DNA of 64,000 nucleotides from Pseudonocardia sp. C8 (GTDB lineage Bacteria; Actinomycetota; Actinomycetes; Mycobacteriales; Pseudonocardiaceae). Location of the stretch: the NCBI RefSeq assembly GCF_014267175.1, contig NZ_JACMTR010000002.1:124001-188000 (forward strand), in the 5' to 3' direction. Positions 8,274-17,385 of this stretch are shown here, one piece after another (within the stretch, counting starts at the first letter, position 1; each line of letters starts with the position of its first letter). The position numbers and the translations under genes were made by a program. Under the pieces are notes generated by a model. That model ran no database searches. It was not told the DNA's origin and saw nothing but the letters and a program-made list of their open reading frames with translations.

Positions 8274-9395
8274 GTGACCGGTGTCGAGGTGAAGGTCGAG
8301 GGGCTCACGAAGTCCTTCGGCCGGGCCAACATCTGGTCGGACGTCACGCTGACCCTGCCTCCGGGTGAGGTGTCGGTGCTGCTGGGTCCGTCCGGCACCG
8401 GCAAGTCGGTGTTCCTCAAGTGCCTGATCGGGCTGCTCAAGCCGGAAGAGGGCTCGATCGTCATCAACGGCGTGGACCTGGTCCGGTGCTCGGAGTCCGA
8501 GCTCTACGAGATCCGCAAGCTGTTCGGCGTCCTGTTCCAGGACGGCGCGCTGTTCGGGTCGATGAACCTCTACGACAACATCGCGTTCCCGCTGCGCGAG
8601 CACACCCGCAAGTCCGAGTCGCAGATCCGCGACATCGTGATGGAGAAGATGGAGATGGTCGGCCTCATGGGGGCCGAGGGCAAGCTGCCCGGCGAGATCT
8701 CCGGGGGTATGCGCAAGCGGGCGGGGCTGGCCCGGGCGCTGGTGCTCGATCCGAAGATCGTCCTGTTCGACGAGCCGGACTCCGGTCTGGACCCGGTCCG
8801 GACCGCGTACCTGAACCAGTTGATCATCGATCTGAACGCGCAGACCGATTCCACGTTCCTGATCGTCACCCACGACATCAACTCGGCGCAGACGGTCCCG
8901 GACAACATGGGGCTGCTCTACCGCAAGCACCTGGCCATGTTCGGGCCGCGCGAGGTGCTGCTGACCAGCGAGGAGCCGGTGGTGGCGCAGTTCCTCAACG
9001 GCCGCCGCGAGGGCCCGATCGGCATGTCCGAGGAGAAGGATGCCGCGCAGGCCGCCCGGGAGATGGAGGAGGCGGGCGAGCTGGAGGGCCTGCCCCCGAT
9101 GAAGCCCCAGCTCGAGGCCTCGACCGGGATGCCGGACCGGCAGGCGGTGCACCGGCGCCGGGAACGGGTGATGGCGATGCTGCACGAGCTGCCCGAGCCC
9201 GCTCAGCGCGCGATCCGCGAGTCCTACGACCAGGACCCTGCGCCGGCGTGGGGCCCACCGAGCGACGGCACGACCCGCGAGGTCGCGCGCGAGCAGGCCG
9301 GCCCGGCCCCCGACGACCGCCCCACCGACGTGCACCCAGCGGTCACCGACGACCCCGCGGCCGGCCGGCACCAGCTCGCGGACGGTGAACGGTGA
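8274..9395 (+). CDS. mceG: Mce transporter ATP-binding protein (MceG/Mkl-like)
   Basis: ABC ATPase that powers the Mce lipid importer at the inner membrane. 373 residues from the GTG at 8274, preceded by GAGGAGG. Walker A is GPSGTGKS, the signature is SGGMRKR (typical of the MlaF/Mkl branch), Walker B is IVLFDEPDSGLDP, and the switch His is in VTHD. A C-terminal extension of about 120 polar residues follows the ATPase core, as in mycobacterial MceG. In mycobacteria the ATPase gene is usually unlinked from mce operons; here it is the first gene and overlaps yrbEA by four bases. Confidence 0.94.
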   Translation: MTGVEVKVEGLTKSFGRANIWSDVTLTLPPGEVSVLLGPSGTGKSVFLKCLIGLLKPEEGSIVINGVDLVRCSESELYEIRKLFGVLFQDGALFGSMNLYDNIAFPLREHTRKSESQIRDIVMEKMEMVGLMGAEGKLPGEISGGMRKRAGLARALVLDPKIVLFDEPDSGLDPVRTAYLNQLIIDLNAQTDSTFLIVTHDINSAQTVPDNMGLLYRKHLAMFGPREVLLTSEEPVVAQFLNGRREGPIGMSEEKDAAQAAREMEEAGELEGLPPMKPQLEASTGMPDRQAVHRRRERVMAMLHELPEPAQRAIRESYDQDPAPAWGPPSDGTTREVAREQAGPAPDDRPTDVHPAVTDDPAAGRHQLADGER

Positions 9396-10171
9396 CCGCG
9401 CCCAGCCCCGTCGTCCGGGCACTCACCCCGGTCGGGAAGTTCATGGGGCTGGCCGTCGAGATCGGCCGGCAGTCGCTGCGGCGGCCGTTCCAGCTCCGCG
9501 AGCTCGTCGAGCAGGTCTGGTTCGTCACCAAGGTCTCGGCGCTGCCGACCGCGCTGTTCACCATCCCGTTCGGCGCGACGATCGCGCTGCTGCTCGGCGA
9601 GCTGACCCGCCAGTTCGGTGCCCAGGCCCAGACCGGCGCCGGCTCGGTGCTCGCGATCGTGCAGCAGGCCGCCCCGATCGTCACCGCACTGCTGATCTCC
9701 GGTGCGGGTGGCAGCGCGGTCTGCGCCGACCTCGGCGCCCGGACGATCCGCGAGGAGATCGCGGCGATGGAGGTGCTCGGCATCTCGCCGATCCAGCGCC
9801 TCGTCGTCCCCCGGGTGATCGCGATGGCGATCACCGCCGTCGTGCTGAACGGCCTGGCCACCTGCGTCGGCGTCGCGGGCGGCTACTTCTTCAACGTGAT
9901 CGTCCAGGGCGGCTCGCCGGGCGCATACATCAACAGCTTCTCGGCGATCGCGCAGGTCTCGGACATCGTCGTCTCGGAGATCAAGGCGTTCCTGTTCGGC
10001 CTCGTCGCCGGGATCGTCGCCGCCTACCGCGGGCTGAACCCGCCGCCCGGCGCGAAGGGCGTCGGTGACGCGGTCAACCAGGCCGTCGTCATCTCGTTCG
10101 TCCTGGTCTTCCTGATCAACCTCGTCCTGACCGCCCTGTACCTCGAGCTCGTTCCGCCGAAGGGCTTCTGA
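9392..10171 (+). CDS. yrbEA: YrbE/MlaE-type permease A of the Mce system
   Basis: Integral membrane permease of 259 residues, MlaE fold, with about five to six hydrophobic segments. The conserved MlaE region reads ICADLGARTIREEIAAMEVLGISPIQRLVVPR at residues ~111-142, including the EEI/DAL-like coupling loop thought to contact the ATPase. GTG start within the GTGA overlap with the ATPase gene. It pairs with the next gene to form a heterodimeric permease. Confidence 0.94.
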   Translation: MTAPSPVVRALTPVGKFMGLAVEIGRQSLRRPFQLRELVEQVWFVTKVSALPTALFTIPFGATIALLLGELTRQFGAQAQTGAGSVLAIVQQAAPIVTALLISGAGGSAVCADLGARTIREEIAAMEVLGISPIQRLVVPRVIAMAITAVVLNGLATCVGVAGGYFFNVIVQGGSPGAYINSFSAIAQVSDIVVSEIKAFLFGLVAGIVAAYRGLNPPPGAKGVGDAVNQAVVISFVLVFLINLVLTALYLELVPPKGF

Positions 10172-10172
10172 C

Positions 10173-11018
10173 ATGGCCACCATGCAACTGGGCGCGCGGG
10201 TCCGAAAGGCCGCACAGGCGCCGCTGAACCAGCTCGAGGAGCTGGGCGACCAGCTCTCGCTCTACATCCGGTCGATCCTGTGGATCCCCAAGACCGTGGT
10301 CCACTACAAGAAGGAGGTCGGCAGGCTGCTGGCCGAGGTCTCCTTCGGGTCCGGCGCGCTGATCGTCATCCTCGGCACGGTCGGCGTGATGGCGTCGCTG
10401 TCGCTGTTCGTCGGGTCGCTGGTGGGCCTGCAGGGCTTCCGGGCCCTCGACGCGCTCGGCGTCGAGGCCCTGACCGGCTTCATCACCGCCTACTTCAACA
10501 CGCGCGACATCGCACCGCTGGTGGCCGCCTCGGCCCTCACCGCGACCCTCGGTGCCGGCTTCACCGCGCAGCTCGGCGCGATGCGGATCTCCGAGGAGAT
10601 CGACGCGCTCGAGGTGATGGCGGTGCCCTCGGTGCCCTACCTGGTCACCACCCGGGTGGTCGCCGGGATCATCGCGATCATCCCGATCTACACGCTCGGC
10701 CTGCTGGCGAGCTTCGCCGCCTCCCGGATCAACGTCACGATGATCAACGGGCTGCCCGGCGGGACGTACGACCACTACTTCGACCTGTTCCTGCCGGTCA
10801 GCGACGTCCTGCTGTCCTACCTCAAGGTGATCATCTTCGCGACGGTGATCATCCTGATCCACTGCCACTACGGCTACGCGGCCAAGGGCGGCCCGGCCGG
10901 TGTGGGTGTCGCGGTGGGCCGCGCGGTCCGGTTGTCGATCGTCAGCACGGCGGTCATGGACTTCTTCCTGACCCTGGTCATGTTCGGCACGTCGACCTCG
11001 GTGCGGGTGGCCGGATGA
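10173..11018 (+). CDS. yrbEB: YrbE/MlaE-type permease B of the Mce system
   Basis: Second MlaE-type permease, 281 residues. The family loop is present as GAMRISEEIDALEVMAVPS, with LVTTRVVAG following. Start ATG one base after the yrbEA stop. The stop overlaps the mceA start (ATGA). An N-terminal ~40-residue segment before the first membrane helix contains an amphipathic stretch, common in YrbEB proteins. Confidence 0.94.
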   Translation: MATMQLGARVRKAAQAPLNQLEELGDQLSLYIRSILWIPKTVVHYKKEVGRLLAEVSFGSGALIVILGTVGVMASLSLFVGSLVGLQGFRALDALGVEALTGFITAYFNTRDIAPLVAASALTATLGAGFTAQLGAMRISEEIDALEVMAVPSVPYLVTTRVVAGIIAIIPIYTLGLLASFAASRINVTMINGLPGGTYDHYFDLFLPVSDVLLSYLKVIIFATVIILIHCHYGYAAKGGPAGVGVAVGRAVRLSIVSTAVMDFFLTLVMFGTSTSVRVAG

Positions 11019-12466
11019 GGTCGAAGAAGCGAGTGCTCCAGGGCCTGGCCTTCGTCACCGTCATCGCCGTGCTGCTCGGGCTGTCCGTCGCGCAGTACGC
11101 CGGCCTGTTCTCCTCGGGCGTCCCGGTGACGCTGAACGTCGCCCGGGTCGGCGCCCAGATGCAGGAGCGGGCCGACGTGAAGGTGCGCGGGCTGATCGTC
11201 GGCGAGGTCGACGAGGTCACCACCGACGGCGCCACCACCAGCATCCGGATGTCGATGAACCCGGACCTGATCGAGCAGATCCCGCAGAACGTCCAGGCAC
11301 AGCTGCTGCCCAAGACGCTGTTCGGCGAGAAGTTCGTCTCGCTGGTCCCGCCGGCGGCCCCGGCCACGACCCGGCTGGCGGCCGGCGACGTGATCCCCGA
11401 GGACCGCAGCCAGGCCGCGCTCGAGGTCGAGCGGGTGCTCGACGAGCTGCTGCCGCTGCTGCAGACCGTCCGCCCGCAGGATCTCGCGACGACCCTCGGC
11501 GCGCTGTCCCAGGCCCTGCAGGGCCGTGGTGACCAGCTGGGCCAGACCCTGGTCGAGCTGAACCGGCTGACCGAGGGCCTCAACCCGGCCGTGCCCGACC
11601 TGCAGGAGGACATCCGCCAGGTCGCGGACCTCTCGCACAACCTGTCGGACGCCGCCCCGAACCTGCTCGCCGCGCTCGACGACCTGACCGTCACCAGCCG
11701 GACCGTCGTGGAGAAGCGCGAGGGCATGCGGAACCTGTACCGCTCGGTCACCGGGGCCTCGGACGACCTGCGGGCGTTCCTCGACGCGAACGGGGAGAAC
11801 CTCATCGGGGTCTCCCGGGCGAGCCGCCCCACGCTGGAGTCCCTGGCCCGGTACTCGCCGGAGTTCCCGTGCCTGTTCGGCCAGCTCAACGACCTCATCC
11901 CGAAGATCAACAACGCGATCCGGCCGGGAACCGACCGGGTCGGCGTCAACATCACGCTGGAGATCGTCGCCAACAAGGGCAAGTACCTGCCGAACCAGGA
12001 CGAGCCCGAGTACCTCGACGACCGGGGCCCGCGCTGCTACCCGATCCCGACCCCGGAGGGCACCCAGTACGCCCCGGACGGCCCGTTCCGCGACGGCTCG
12101 GTGCCCGGCCCGGCCCCGGAGGGCCAGCCGATGGGGAACCCGGAGGACTTCGGCGTGGAGACCTACGGGACCTACGACGGCACCGACAGCTGGGGTGAGG
12201 TCCAGGACCAGACCGCGCAGAACGGTGGGGGCGCGCTGCCCCCGCTGACCGGCGCGCTCGGCCAGGCCGGGATCCAGCCGTCGTCCTTCCAGGGCGGGCA
12301 CCAGTCCGGCGCGGTCGACATGGGCGTCGCGAACTCGCCGGGCGAGCAGCGGGTCGTCGCCGAGCTGCTCGCGGCCCACCAGGGCGGCCCCCCGCAGGCC
12401 GTGCCGGCGTGGAGCAGCACGATGGTCGGCCCGCTGCTGCGCGGCGCGGAGGTGACGCTGACGTGA
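11015..12466 (+). CDS. mceA: Mce family protein MceA
   Basis: First of six MCE/MlaD-domain proteins that form the periplasmic lipid tunnel. 483 residues from the ATG at 11015, which overlaps the yrbEB stop. An N-terminal membrane anchor (~residues 8-30) is followed by the MCE domain (VRGLIVGEVDEV, LLPKTLFGEKFVSL) and a long helical region (~130-330). The C-terminal tail is acidic, Gly- and Pro-rich. A stretch PEFPCLFGQLNDLIPKINNAI is typical of MceA subunits. No lipobox. Confidence 0.93.
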   Translation: MRSKKRVLQGLAFVTVIAVLLGLSVAQYAGLFSSGVPVTLNVARVGAQMQERADVKVRGLIVGEVDEVTTDGATTSIRMSMNPDLIEQIPQNVQAQLLPKTLFGEKFVSLVPPAAPATTRLAAGDVIPEDRSQAALEVERVLDELLPLLQTVRPQDLATTLGALSQALQGRGDQLGQTLVELNRLTEGLNPAVPDLQEDIRQVADLSHNLSDAAPNLLAALDDLTVTSRTVVEKREGMRNLYRSVTGASDDLRAFLDANGENLIGVSRASRPTLESLARYSPEFPCLFGQLNDLIPKINNAIRPGTDRVGVNITLEIVANKGKYLPNQDEPEYLDDRGPRCYPIPTPEGTQYAPDGPFRDGSVPGPAPEGQPMGNPEDFGVETYGTYDGTDSWGEVQDQTAQNGGGALPPLTGALGQAGIQPSSFQGGHQSGAVDMGVANSPGEQRVVAELLAAHQGGPPQAVPAWSSTMVGPLLRGAEVTLT

Positions 12467-13725
12467 GCCGGCTCCCGCTCTCCCCGCTGCTCAAGTTCCT
12501 GGTGTTCGCGCTCGTCACTGCGATCGGGACGACCGTGCTCGGCCTGACGATCGCGAACGCCCGCGGCGGCGACGTCACCGAGTACACGGCCCGGTTCACC
12601 GACGCGAGCGGGCTGCTGAAGGGCGACGACGTCCGCATCGCCGGTGTCGTCGTCGGATCCGTGACCGACGTGCGCATCGTCGACCAGCGGATCGCCGAGG
12701 TCGAGTTCGACGTCGACTCCTCGACGCCGCTGCCCGCATCGGTGAACGCGACGCTCAAGTACAAGAACCTCATCGGGCAGCGCTACGTCGCGCTCGACCA
12801 GGGCGCCGGCCCGACCGGCGAGACGCTGCCGGCCGGCGGGCAGATCCCGCTCGAACGCACCCGGCCCGCGCTGAACCTGACGGTGCTGTTCAACGGCTTC
12901 CAACCGCTGTTCCAGGGCCTGGACCCGGAGCAGATCAACAAGCTGTCGATGGAGATCGTGCAGGTCCTTCAGGGCGAGGGCGGCACGGTGCAGAGCCTGC
13001 TCTCCTCGACCGCGTCGCTGACCCACTCGATCGCCGACCGGGACCGCGTCATCGGCCAGGTGATCGACAACCTGAACCTCGTGCTGGAGACGGTGAACGA
13101 GAACGACCAGGGTCTCCGCGAGCTGATCAGCTCGATGCAGGCGCTGGTGTCCGGGCTGGCCCAGGACCGCGAGCCCATCGGCAACGCGATCTCCTCGATC
13201 GGGACGCTCACGCAGGTCACCGGCTCGTTCCTGGAGGACGCGCGTCCGGCGCTGCGCGACGACGTCCGCCACCTCGGCGACCTGGCCACCCAGCTGGACC
13301 AGGGCCGGCCGAAGGTCGAGCGGTTCCTCGAGTACGCGCCGTTCAAGCTGAACCGGATCGCCCGGGTCGGCTCGCACGGCAGCTGGTTCAACTTCTACCT
13401 GTGCGGTCTCGACGGGACGGTCGCGCTGGAGCCGCTGCTGCCGCGGACGAACCTCGAGCAGCTCGGGCTCGACAGCGTCGGTCGCAACCCCGAGCGGCGC
13501 TGCGGCCCGGACCCGTCCGGGATCGGCGCGGGCAACACCGTCCCGACCGACGGCTCGCAGCCCGGCGGCGAGCACCCGGACAACCGGGCGCACGCGCCGG
13601 AGGACAACCCGCTGATGCGCGAGCCGAACACCGAGTCGCTGGAGCAGCTGGCGAACCCGCTCGAGCGGGCCGGCATCGACTCCAGCGGTGACCCGACCGC
13701 CGCGCTGCAGCCGGGAGGCAACTGA
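12463..13725 (+). CDS. mceB: Mce family protein MceB
   Basis: Second MCE subunit, 420 residues from the GTG overlapping mceA by four bases. Membrane anchor at residues ~10-30, MCE domain (LLKGDDVRIAGVVVGSVTDV, then LKYKNLIGQRYVAL) and a helical needle-forming region. The conserved Mce ending GSHGSWFNFYLCG occurs before a polar, Asn/Pro-rich tail. The stop shares one base with the mceC start. Confidence 0.93.
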   Translation: MSRLPLSPLLKFLVFALVTAIGTTVLGLTIANARGGDVTEYTARFTDASGLLKGDDVRIAGVVVGSVTDVRIVDQRIAEVEFDVDSSTPLPASVNATLKYKNLIGQRYVALDQGAGPTGETLPAGGQIPLERTRPALNLTVLFNGFQPLFQGLDPEQINKLSMEIVQVLQGEGGTVQSLLSSTASLTHSIADRDRVIGQVIDNLNLVLETVNENDQGLRELISSMQALVSGLAQDREPIGNAISSIGTLTQVTGSFLEDARPALRDDVRHLGDLATQLDQGRPKVERFLEYAPFKLNRIARVGSHGSWFNFYLCGLDGTVALEPLLPRTNLEQLGLDSVGRNPERRCGPDPSGIGAGNTVPTDGSQPGGEHPDNRAHAPEDNPLMREPNTESLEQLANPLERAGIDSSGDPTAALQPGGN

Positions 13726-14693
13726 TGGCACAGCCCGGGCAGAAGCGGCCGGTCCTGGTCGCCACGATCGGTCTCGTGACCGTCGTGGCGCTGACCCTGG
13801 GGGCGTTCAACTTCGAGGCGATCTTCTCCGGGGCGACCCACTACACCGCGGAGTTCCCGGAGGCGGCTGGCCTGCAGGCCAACGACCGGGTCACGGTCGC
13901 GGGCGTCGAGGCCGGCCGGGTGCAGACCGTCGAGCTCGAGGGCGACCACGTGCGCGTCGAGTTCAGCGTCGACGACGCCTGGATCGGCAACCGGACGACG
14001 GCCTCGATCGAGATCGCGACCCTGCTCGGCTCCAAGTACCTCGCGCTGGACCCGCGCGGGGACGCCGAGCAGGACCCGGACGAGCCGATCGGCCGCGACC
14101 GCACCCGGTCGCCGTTCGACGTGGTGGACGCGTTCAACGGCCTCTCCGGCACGATCGACCAGCTCGACACCGGGCAGCTGGCGACCAGCCTCACCACGCT
14201 CGCCGACACCTTCCGCGGGACCCCGCCGGAGATCCGCGGAGCCCTGGACGGCCTGTCCCGGCTCTCCACGACCATCTCCAGCCGGGACGCGGAGCTGAAG
14301 CGGCTGCTGGCCAACACCCGGCAGCTGTCGGCCACGCTGGCCGAGCGCCGCGGCGACGTCGTCAAGCTGATCAACGACGGCAACCTGCTGCTCGGCGAGC
14401 TGCAGCGGCGCAAGGAGGCGATCGCGAACCTGCTGGCCGGGGTGCACCAGCTCTCCGTGCAGCTGCGCGGCCTCGTCGCCGACAACCAGGAGCAGCTGCG
14501 GCCCGCCCTGGAGACCCTGGACAAGGTGCTCGCGGTGCTCGAGAAGAACCGCGACAACCTCGGCGAGATCATCGACAAGGAAGCGGTGTTCCTCCGCGTG
14601 TTCGGCAACGCGCTCGGCAACGGCCGCTGGTTCGACAACTACGTCTGCGGGCTCGTCCCGCCGGCCATCCCGTTCGGGGGTGACTGCAAGTGA
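13725..14693 (+). CDS. mceC: Mce family protein MceC
   Basis: Third MCE subunit and the shortest here, 322 residues. Anchor at residues ~8-28; MCE domain with AAGLQANDRVTVAGVEAGRVQ and LLGSKYLALDP. The helical region ends with GRWFDNYVCGLVPP, and almost nothing follows, unlike the Pro-rich tails of MceD and MceE. Start ATG overlaps the mceB stop by one base. Confidence 0.93.
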   Translation: MAQPGQKRPVLVATIGLVTVVALTLGAFNFEAIFSGATHYTAEFPEAAGLQANDRVTVAGVEAGRVQTVELEGDHVRVEFSVDDAWIGNRTTASIEIATLLGSKYLALDPRGDAEQDPDEPIGRDRTRSPFDVVDAFNGLSGTIDQLDTGQLATSLTTLADTFRGTPPEIRGALDGLSRLSTTISSRDAELKRLLANTRQLSATLAERRGDVVKLINDGNLLLGELQRRKEAIANLLAGVHQLSVQLRGLVADNQEQLRPALETLDKVLAVLEKNRDNLGEIIDKEAVFLRVFGNALGNGRWFDNYVCGLVPPAIPFGGDCK

Positions 14694-16066
14694 GCTCCTG
14701 GGCCCACGACCGGCGCCAGATCCAGTTCGTCGCCCTGGTGGCCGTGGCCGCCGTGCTGGCGGCCGGCGCGATCTGGCTGATCGGCTCCGGTGGCGGCCGG
14801 CCGGTCACGGCGTACTTCACCAGCTCGGCGGCGCTGTTCGAGGACAACGACGTCCGGGTGCTCGGCGTCCCGGTCGGCAAGGTCGACCGGATCACGCCGG
14901 AGGGCGACCGGGTGCGGGTCGACATGACCATCACCGACGACGACGTGCGGCTGCCGGCCGACGTCAAGGCCGCGGTGATCTCGCCCAGCCTGGTCACCGG
15001 CCGCTACGTGCAGCTCACCCCGGTCTGGACCGGGGGACCGGAGTGGAACGGCGAGCCGATCCCGCTGGAGCGCACCGCGTTCCCGCTCGGCGTCGACGAC
15101 CTGACCCGGACCGCGACCGAGCTGTCCCGGGCGCTGGGCCCGCAGGGCGCGAACTCCCAGGGCGCCCTGAACGACGCCCTGAACGTGGCCGCGCAGAACG
15201 TCGACGGCAACGGCCGTGCCCTGAACACCACGATCCGCAACCTCGGCGGGCTCTCGGCGACGCTCAACGGGTCCAGCGAGGACCTGTTCGGCACGGTCAC
15301 CGAGCTGCAGAAGTTCGTCGCCACGCTGCGCGAGAACGACCCGGGCGTGCGCGAGCTGAACGGCAAGCTCGCCGACGTCACCGGCTTCCTCGCCGGCCAG
15401 CGCGGCGAGCTCGGCGGGGCGCTGCACGAGCTGTCCTTCGCCCTCGGCGAGGTCGCCGCCTTCGTCAAGGACAACCGGGCCACGCTGAAGTCGAACGTGG
15501 ACAAGCTGGCGAGCGTCAGCCAGGAGGTCGTGGACCACCAGCGGGCGCTGGCCGAGGTCGCGGACACCGGCCCGGCCGCGCTGAGCAACCTGACCAACAT
15601 CTACAACGGCTCGTCGCAGACCCTGGACACCCGCGCGAACATCAACGAGCTCGCGATGCCGGCGCCGGTGCTGCTGTGCAAGATCCTGCAGGCCAAGCAG
15701 GTTCCGCTCCCGACCGAAGGGCCGGACGCGCCGATCGGGACGATGTGCAACGGGCTCGCGGACGTCGTCAACGGGGCGGTCCCGATGCCCACCCCGCAGG
15801 AGATCATCAACCAGCTCCAGCAGGGCGGCACCCCGAACCCGGCGATGCCGCAGCTGATGCACGGCTCCCCGCTGTCGCTCACGGACCCGGGCTCGCAGCT
15901 GCAGGCCCCGGCGTCGCCGCCGCCCGCAGGCGGTCCGGCCCCGGCCCCGGGCGCCGCGCCGCCACCCGCGGCCACGCCCGCCCCCGAGGCGACGCCGACA
16001 CCCGTGCCGGAACCCGAGGAACGCGGCGGCGGCGGACTCTTCGGCCTGTTCGGAGGTGGATCGTGA
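14690..16066 (+). CDS. mceD: Mce family protein MceD with Pro-rich tail
   Basis: Fourth MCE subunit, 458 residues, GTG start overlapping mceC by four bases. Anchor at ~12-30, MCE domain (LFEDNDVRVLGVPVGKVDRI; ISPSLVTGRYVQL), helical region, then an Ala/Pro-rich tail (~residues 400-445) ending GLFGLFGGGS. The last codons of the tail double as the ribosome-binding site (GGAGGTGGATC) of mceE. Confidence 0.92.
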   Translation: MSSWAHDRRQIQFVALVAVAAVLAAGAIWLIGSGGGRPVTAYFTSSAALFEDNDVRVLGVPVGKVDRITPEGDRVRVDMTITDDDVRLPADVKAAVISPSLVTGRYVQLTPVWTGGPEWNGEPIPLERTAFPLGVDDLTRTATELSRALGPQGANSQGALNDALNVAAQNVDGNGRALNTTIRNLGGLSATLNGSSEDLFGTVTELQKFVATLRENDPGVRELNGKLADVTGFLAGQRGELGGALHELSFALGEVAAFVKDNRATLKSNVDKLASVSQEVVDHQRALAEVADTGPAALSNLTNIYNGSSQTLDTRANINELAMPAPVLLCKILQAKQVPLPTEGPDAPIGTMCNGLADVVNGAVPMPTPQEIINQLQQGGTPNPAMPQLMHGSPLSLTDPGSQLQAPASPPPAGGPAPAPGAAPPPAATPAPEATPTPVPEPEERGGGGLFGLFGGGS

Positions 16067-17385
16067 CCGGCACCCGTCCCGAGCGTCGCGGCCGGGCGGC
16101 CCGGGTCGCCGCGCTGGTCACCACGGTGGCGGTGGCCGCAGGCGGCTGCGGTGTGATCGACGGCGGCCTCCGGGGGGTCTCACTGCCCGGTGGCGCCAAC
16201 CTGGGCGACGACCCGTACCCGGTGCAGATCGAGTTCCCGGACGTCGTCGACCTGGTGCCGCAGTCCGTCGTCCGGTACGGCGATGTCCCGGTCGGGGCCG
16301 TGGAGAGCGTCGAGGTCGAGCCGAACAGCTGGAACGCCGTGGTCACCGTCCTGGTGAACCGGGACGTCGAGCTGCCGGCCAACGCGACCGCCCGGGTGCG
16401 GACGACGTCGCTGCTCGGCGAGAAGTTCGTGGCCCTCGACCGCCCGGCCGAGCCGGCCGCGGGATCGCTGGCGGACGCCGGCCGGATCCCGGTGCAGTCC
16501 TCCGGGCGGGCGGCCGAGGTCGAGGAGGTGCTGGGCGCGCTGTCGATGCTGCTCAACGGTGGTGGCGTCGCGCAGATCCGGACGATCGCCACCGAGCTCA
16601 ACAACGCGATGTCCGGCCGGGAGCCCGAGATCCGGGCCCTGCTCCACAACCTCGACCAGCTGGTCGGCTCGCTGGACTCCAGCAAGGAGGACATCAACCG
16701 GGCCCTCGACGGCCTCGACCGGCTGTCGGCGACGCTGGCCGAGCGCCGCCCGCAGATCCGCAACGCGCTGCAGAACATCAGCCCCGGCCTGCGGGAGCTG
16801 GAGGCCCAGCGCAGCCAGCTCGTCGGCATGCTCAAGGCGCTGGACCGGCTCTCCGGGGTCGCGACGAACGTGGTCAACCGGTCCCGCGACGACGTCCTCG
16901 CCGACCTCGAGGCCCTGCGGCCGGTGCTGCGCAACCTGGCCGACTCCGGGCAGGACCTGCCGGACTCGCTGGAGCTGCTGCTCACGCTCCCGTTCACCGA
17001 CGCGGCCACCGACGCGGTCGCGGGCGACTACGCCAACCTCTACGTCAACGTCGACCTGGACCTGCGGGTCCTGGTGGAGAACATGCTCAGGACCAACCAG
17101 CTCGGGCTACCGCTGGACCCGCGCCAGCTCGCCCAGCTGCCGCCGAACGCGCAGCTGCTCACCCCGCTGCTCGGCGGGCAGCCGCCCGCCGCGCCGGCGC
17201 CCGGAGTGCCGGAGCTGCCGCTGCTCGGCCCGGAGCAGACGACCCCGGCCCCGCCGCCGGAAGGCGCCGCGACCCCGGCCCCGCCGCCCGGTTCGACGTC
17301 GGCGACGCCCACGCCCACCCCGGCACCGGAGTCCGGTGAATCCCGCGGCGGCCTGCTCGGCGGGCTCTTCGGAGGTGGATCGTGA
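16063..17385 (+). CDS. mceE: Mce family lipoprotein MceE (LprK-like)
   Basis: Fifth MCE subunit, the position normally occupied by a lipoprotein (LprK in M. tuberculosis Mce1). 440 residues from the GTG at 16063. The N-terminus reads as a lipoprotein signal: Arg-rich start, hydrophobic VAALVTTVAVAAGGC, with Cys29 as the likely lipidated residue. MCE domain (VVRYGDVPVGAVESV; LLGEKFVALD), helical region and a Pro-rich tail ending GGLFGGGS. As in mceD, the final codons provide the ribosome site for the next gene. Confidence 0.92.
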   Translation: MTGTRPERRGRAARVAALVTTVAVAAGGCGVIDGGLRGVSLPGGANLGDDPYPVQIEFPDVVDLVPQSVVRYGDVPVGAVESVEVEPNSWNAVVTVLVNRDVELPANATARVRTTSLLGEKFVALDRPAEPAAGSLADAGRIPVQSSGRAAEVEEVLGALSMLLNGGGVAQIRTIATELNNAMSGREPEIRALLHNLDQLVGSLDSSKEDINRALDGLDRLSATLAERRPQIRNALQNISPGLRELEAQRSQLVGMLKALDRLSGVATNVVNRSRDDVLADLEALRPVLRNLADSGQDLPDSLELLLTLPFTDAATDAVAGDYANLYVNVDLDLRVLVENMLRTNQLGLPLDPRQLAQLPPNAQLLTPLLGGQPPAAPAPGVPELPLLGPEQTTPAPPPEGAATPAPPPGSTSATPTPTPAPESGESRGGLLGGLFGGGS

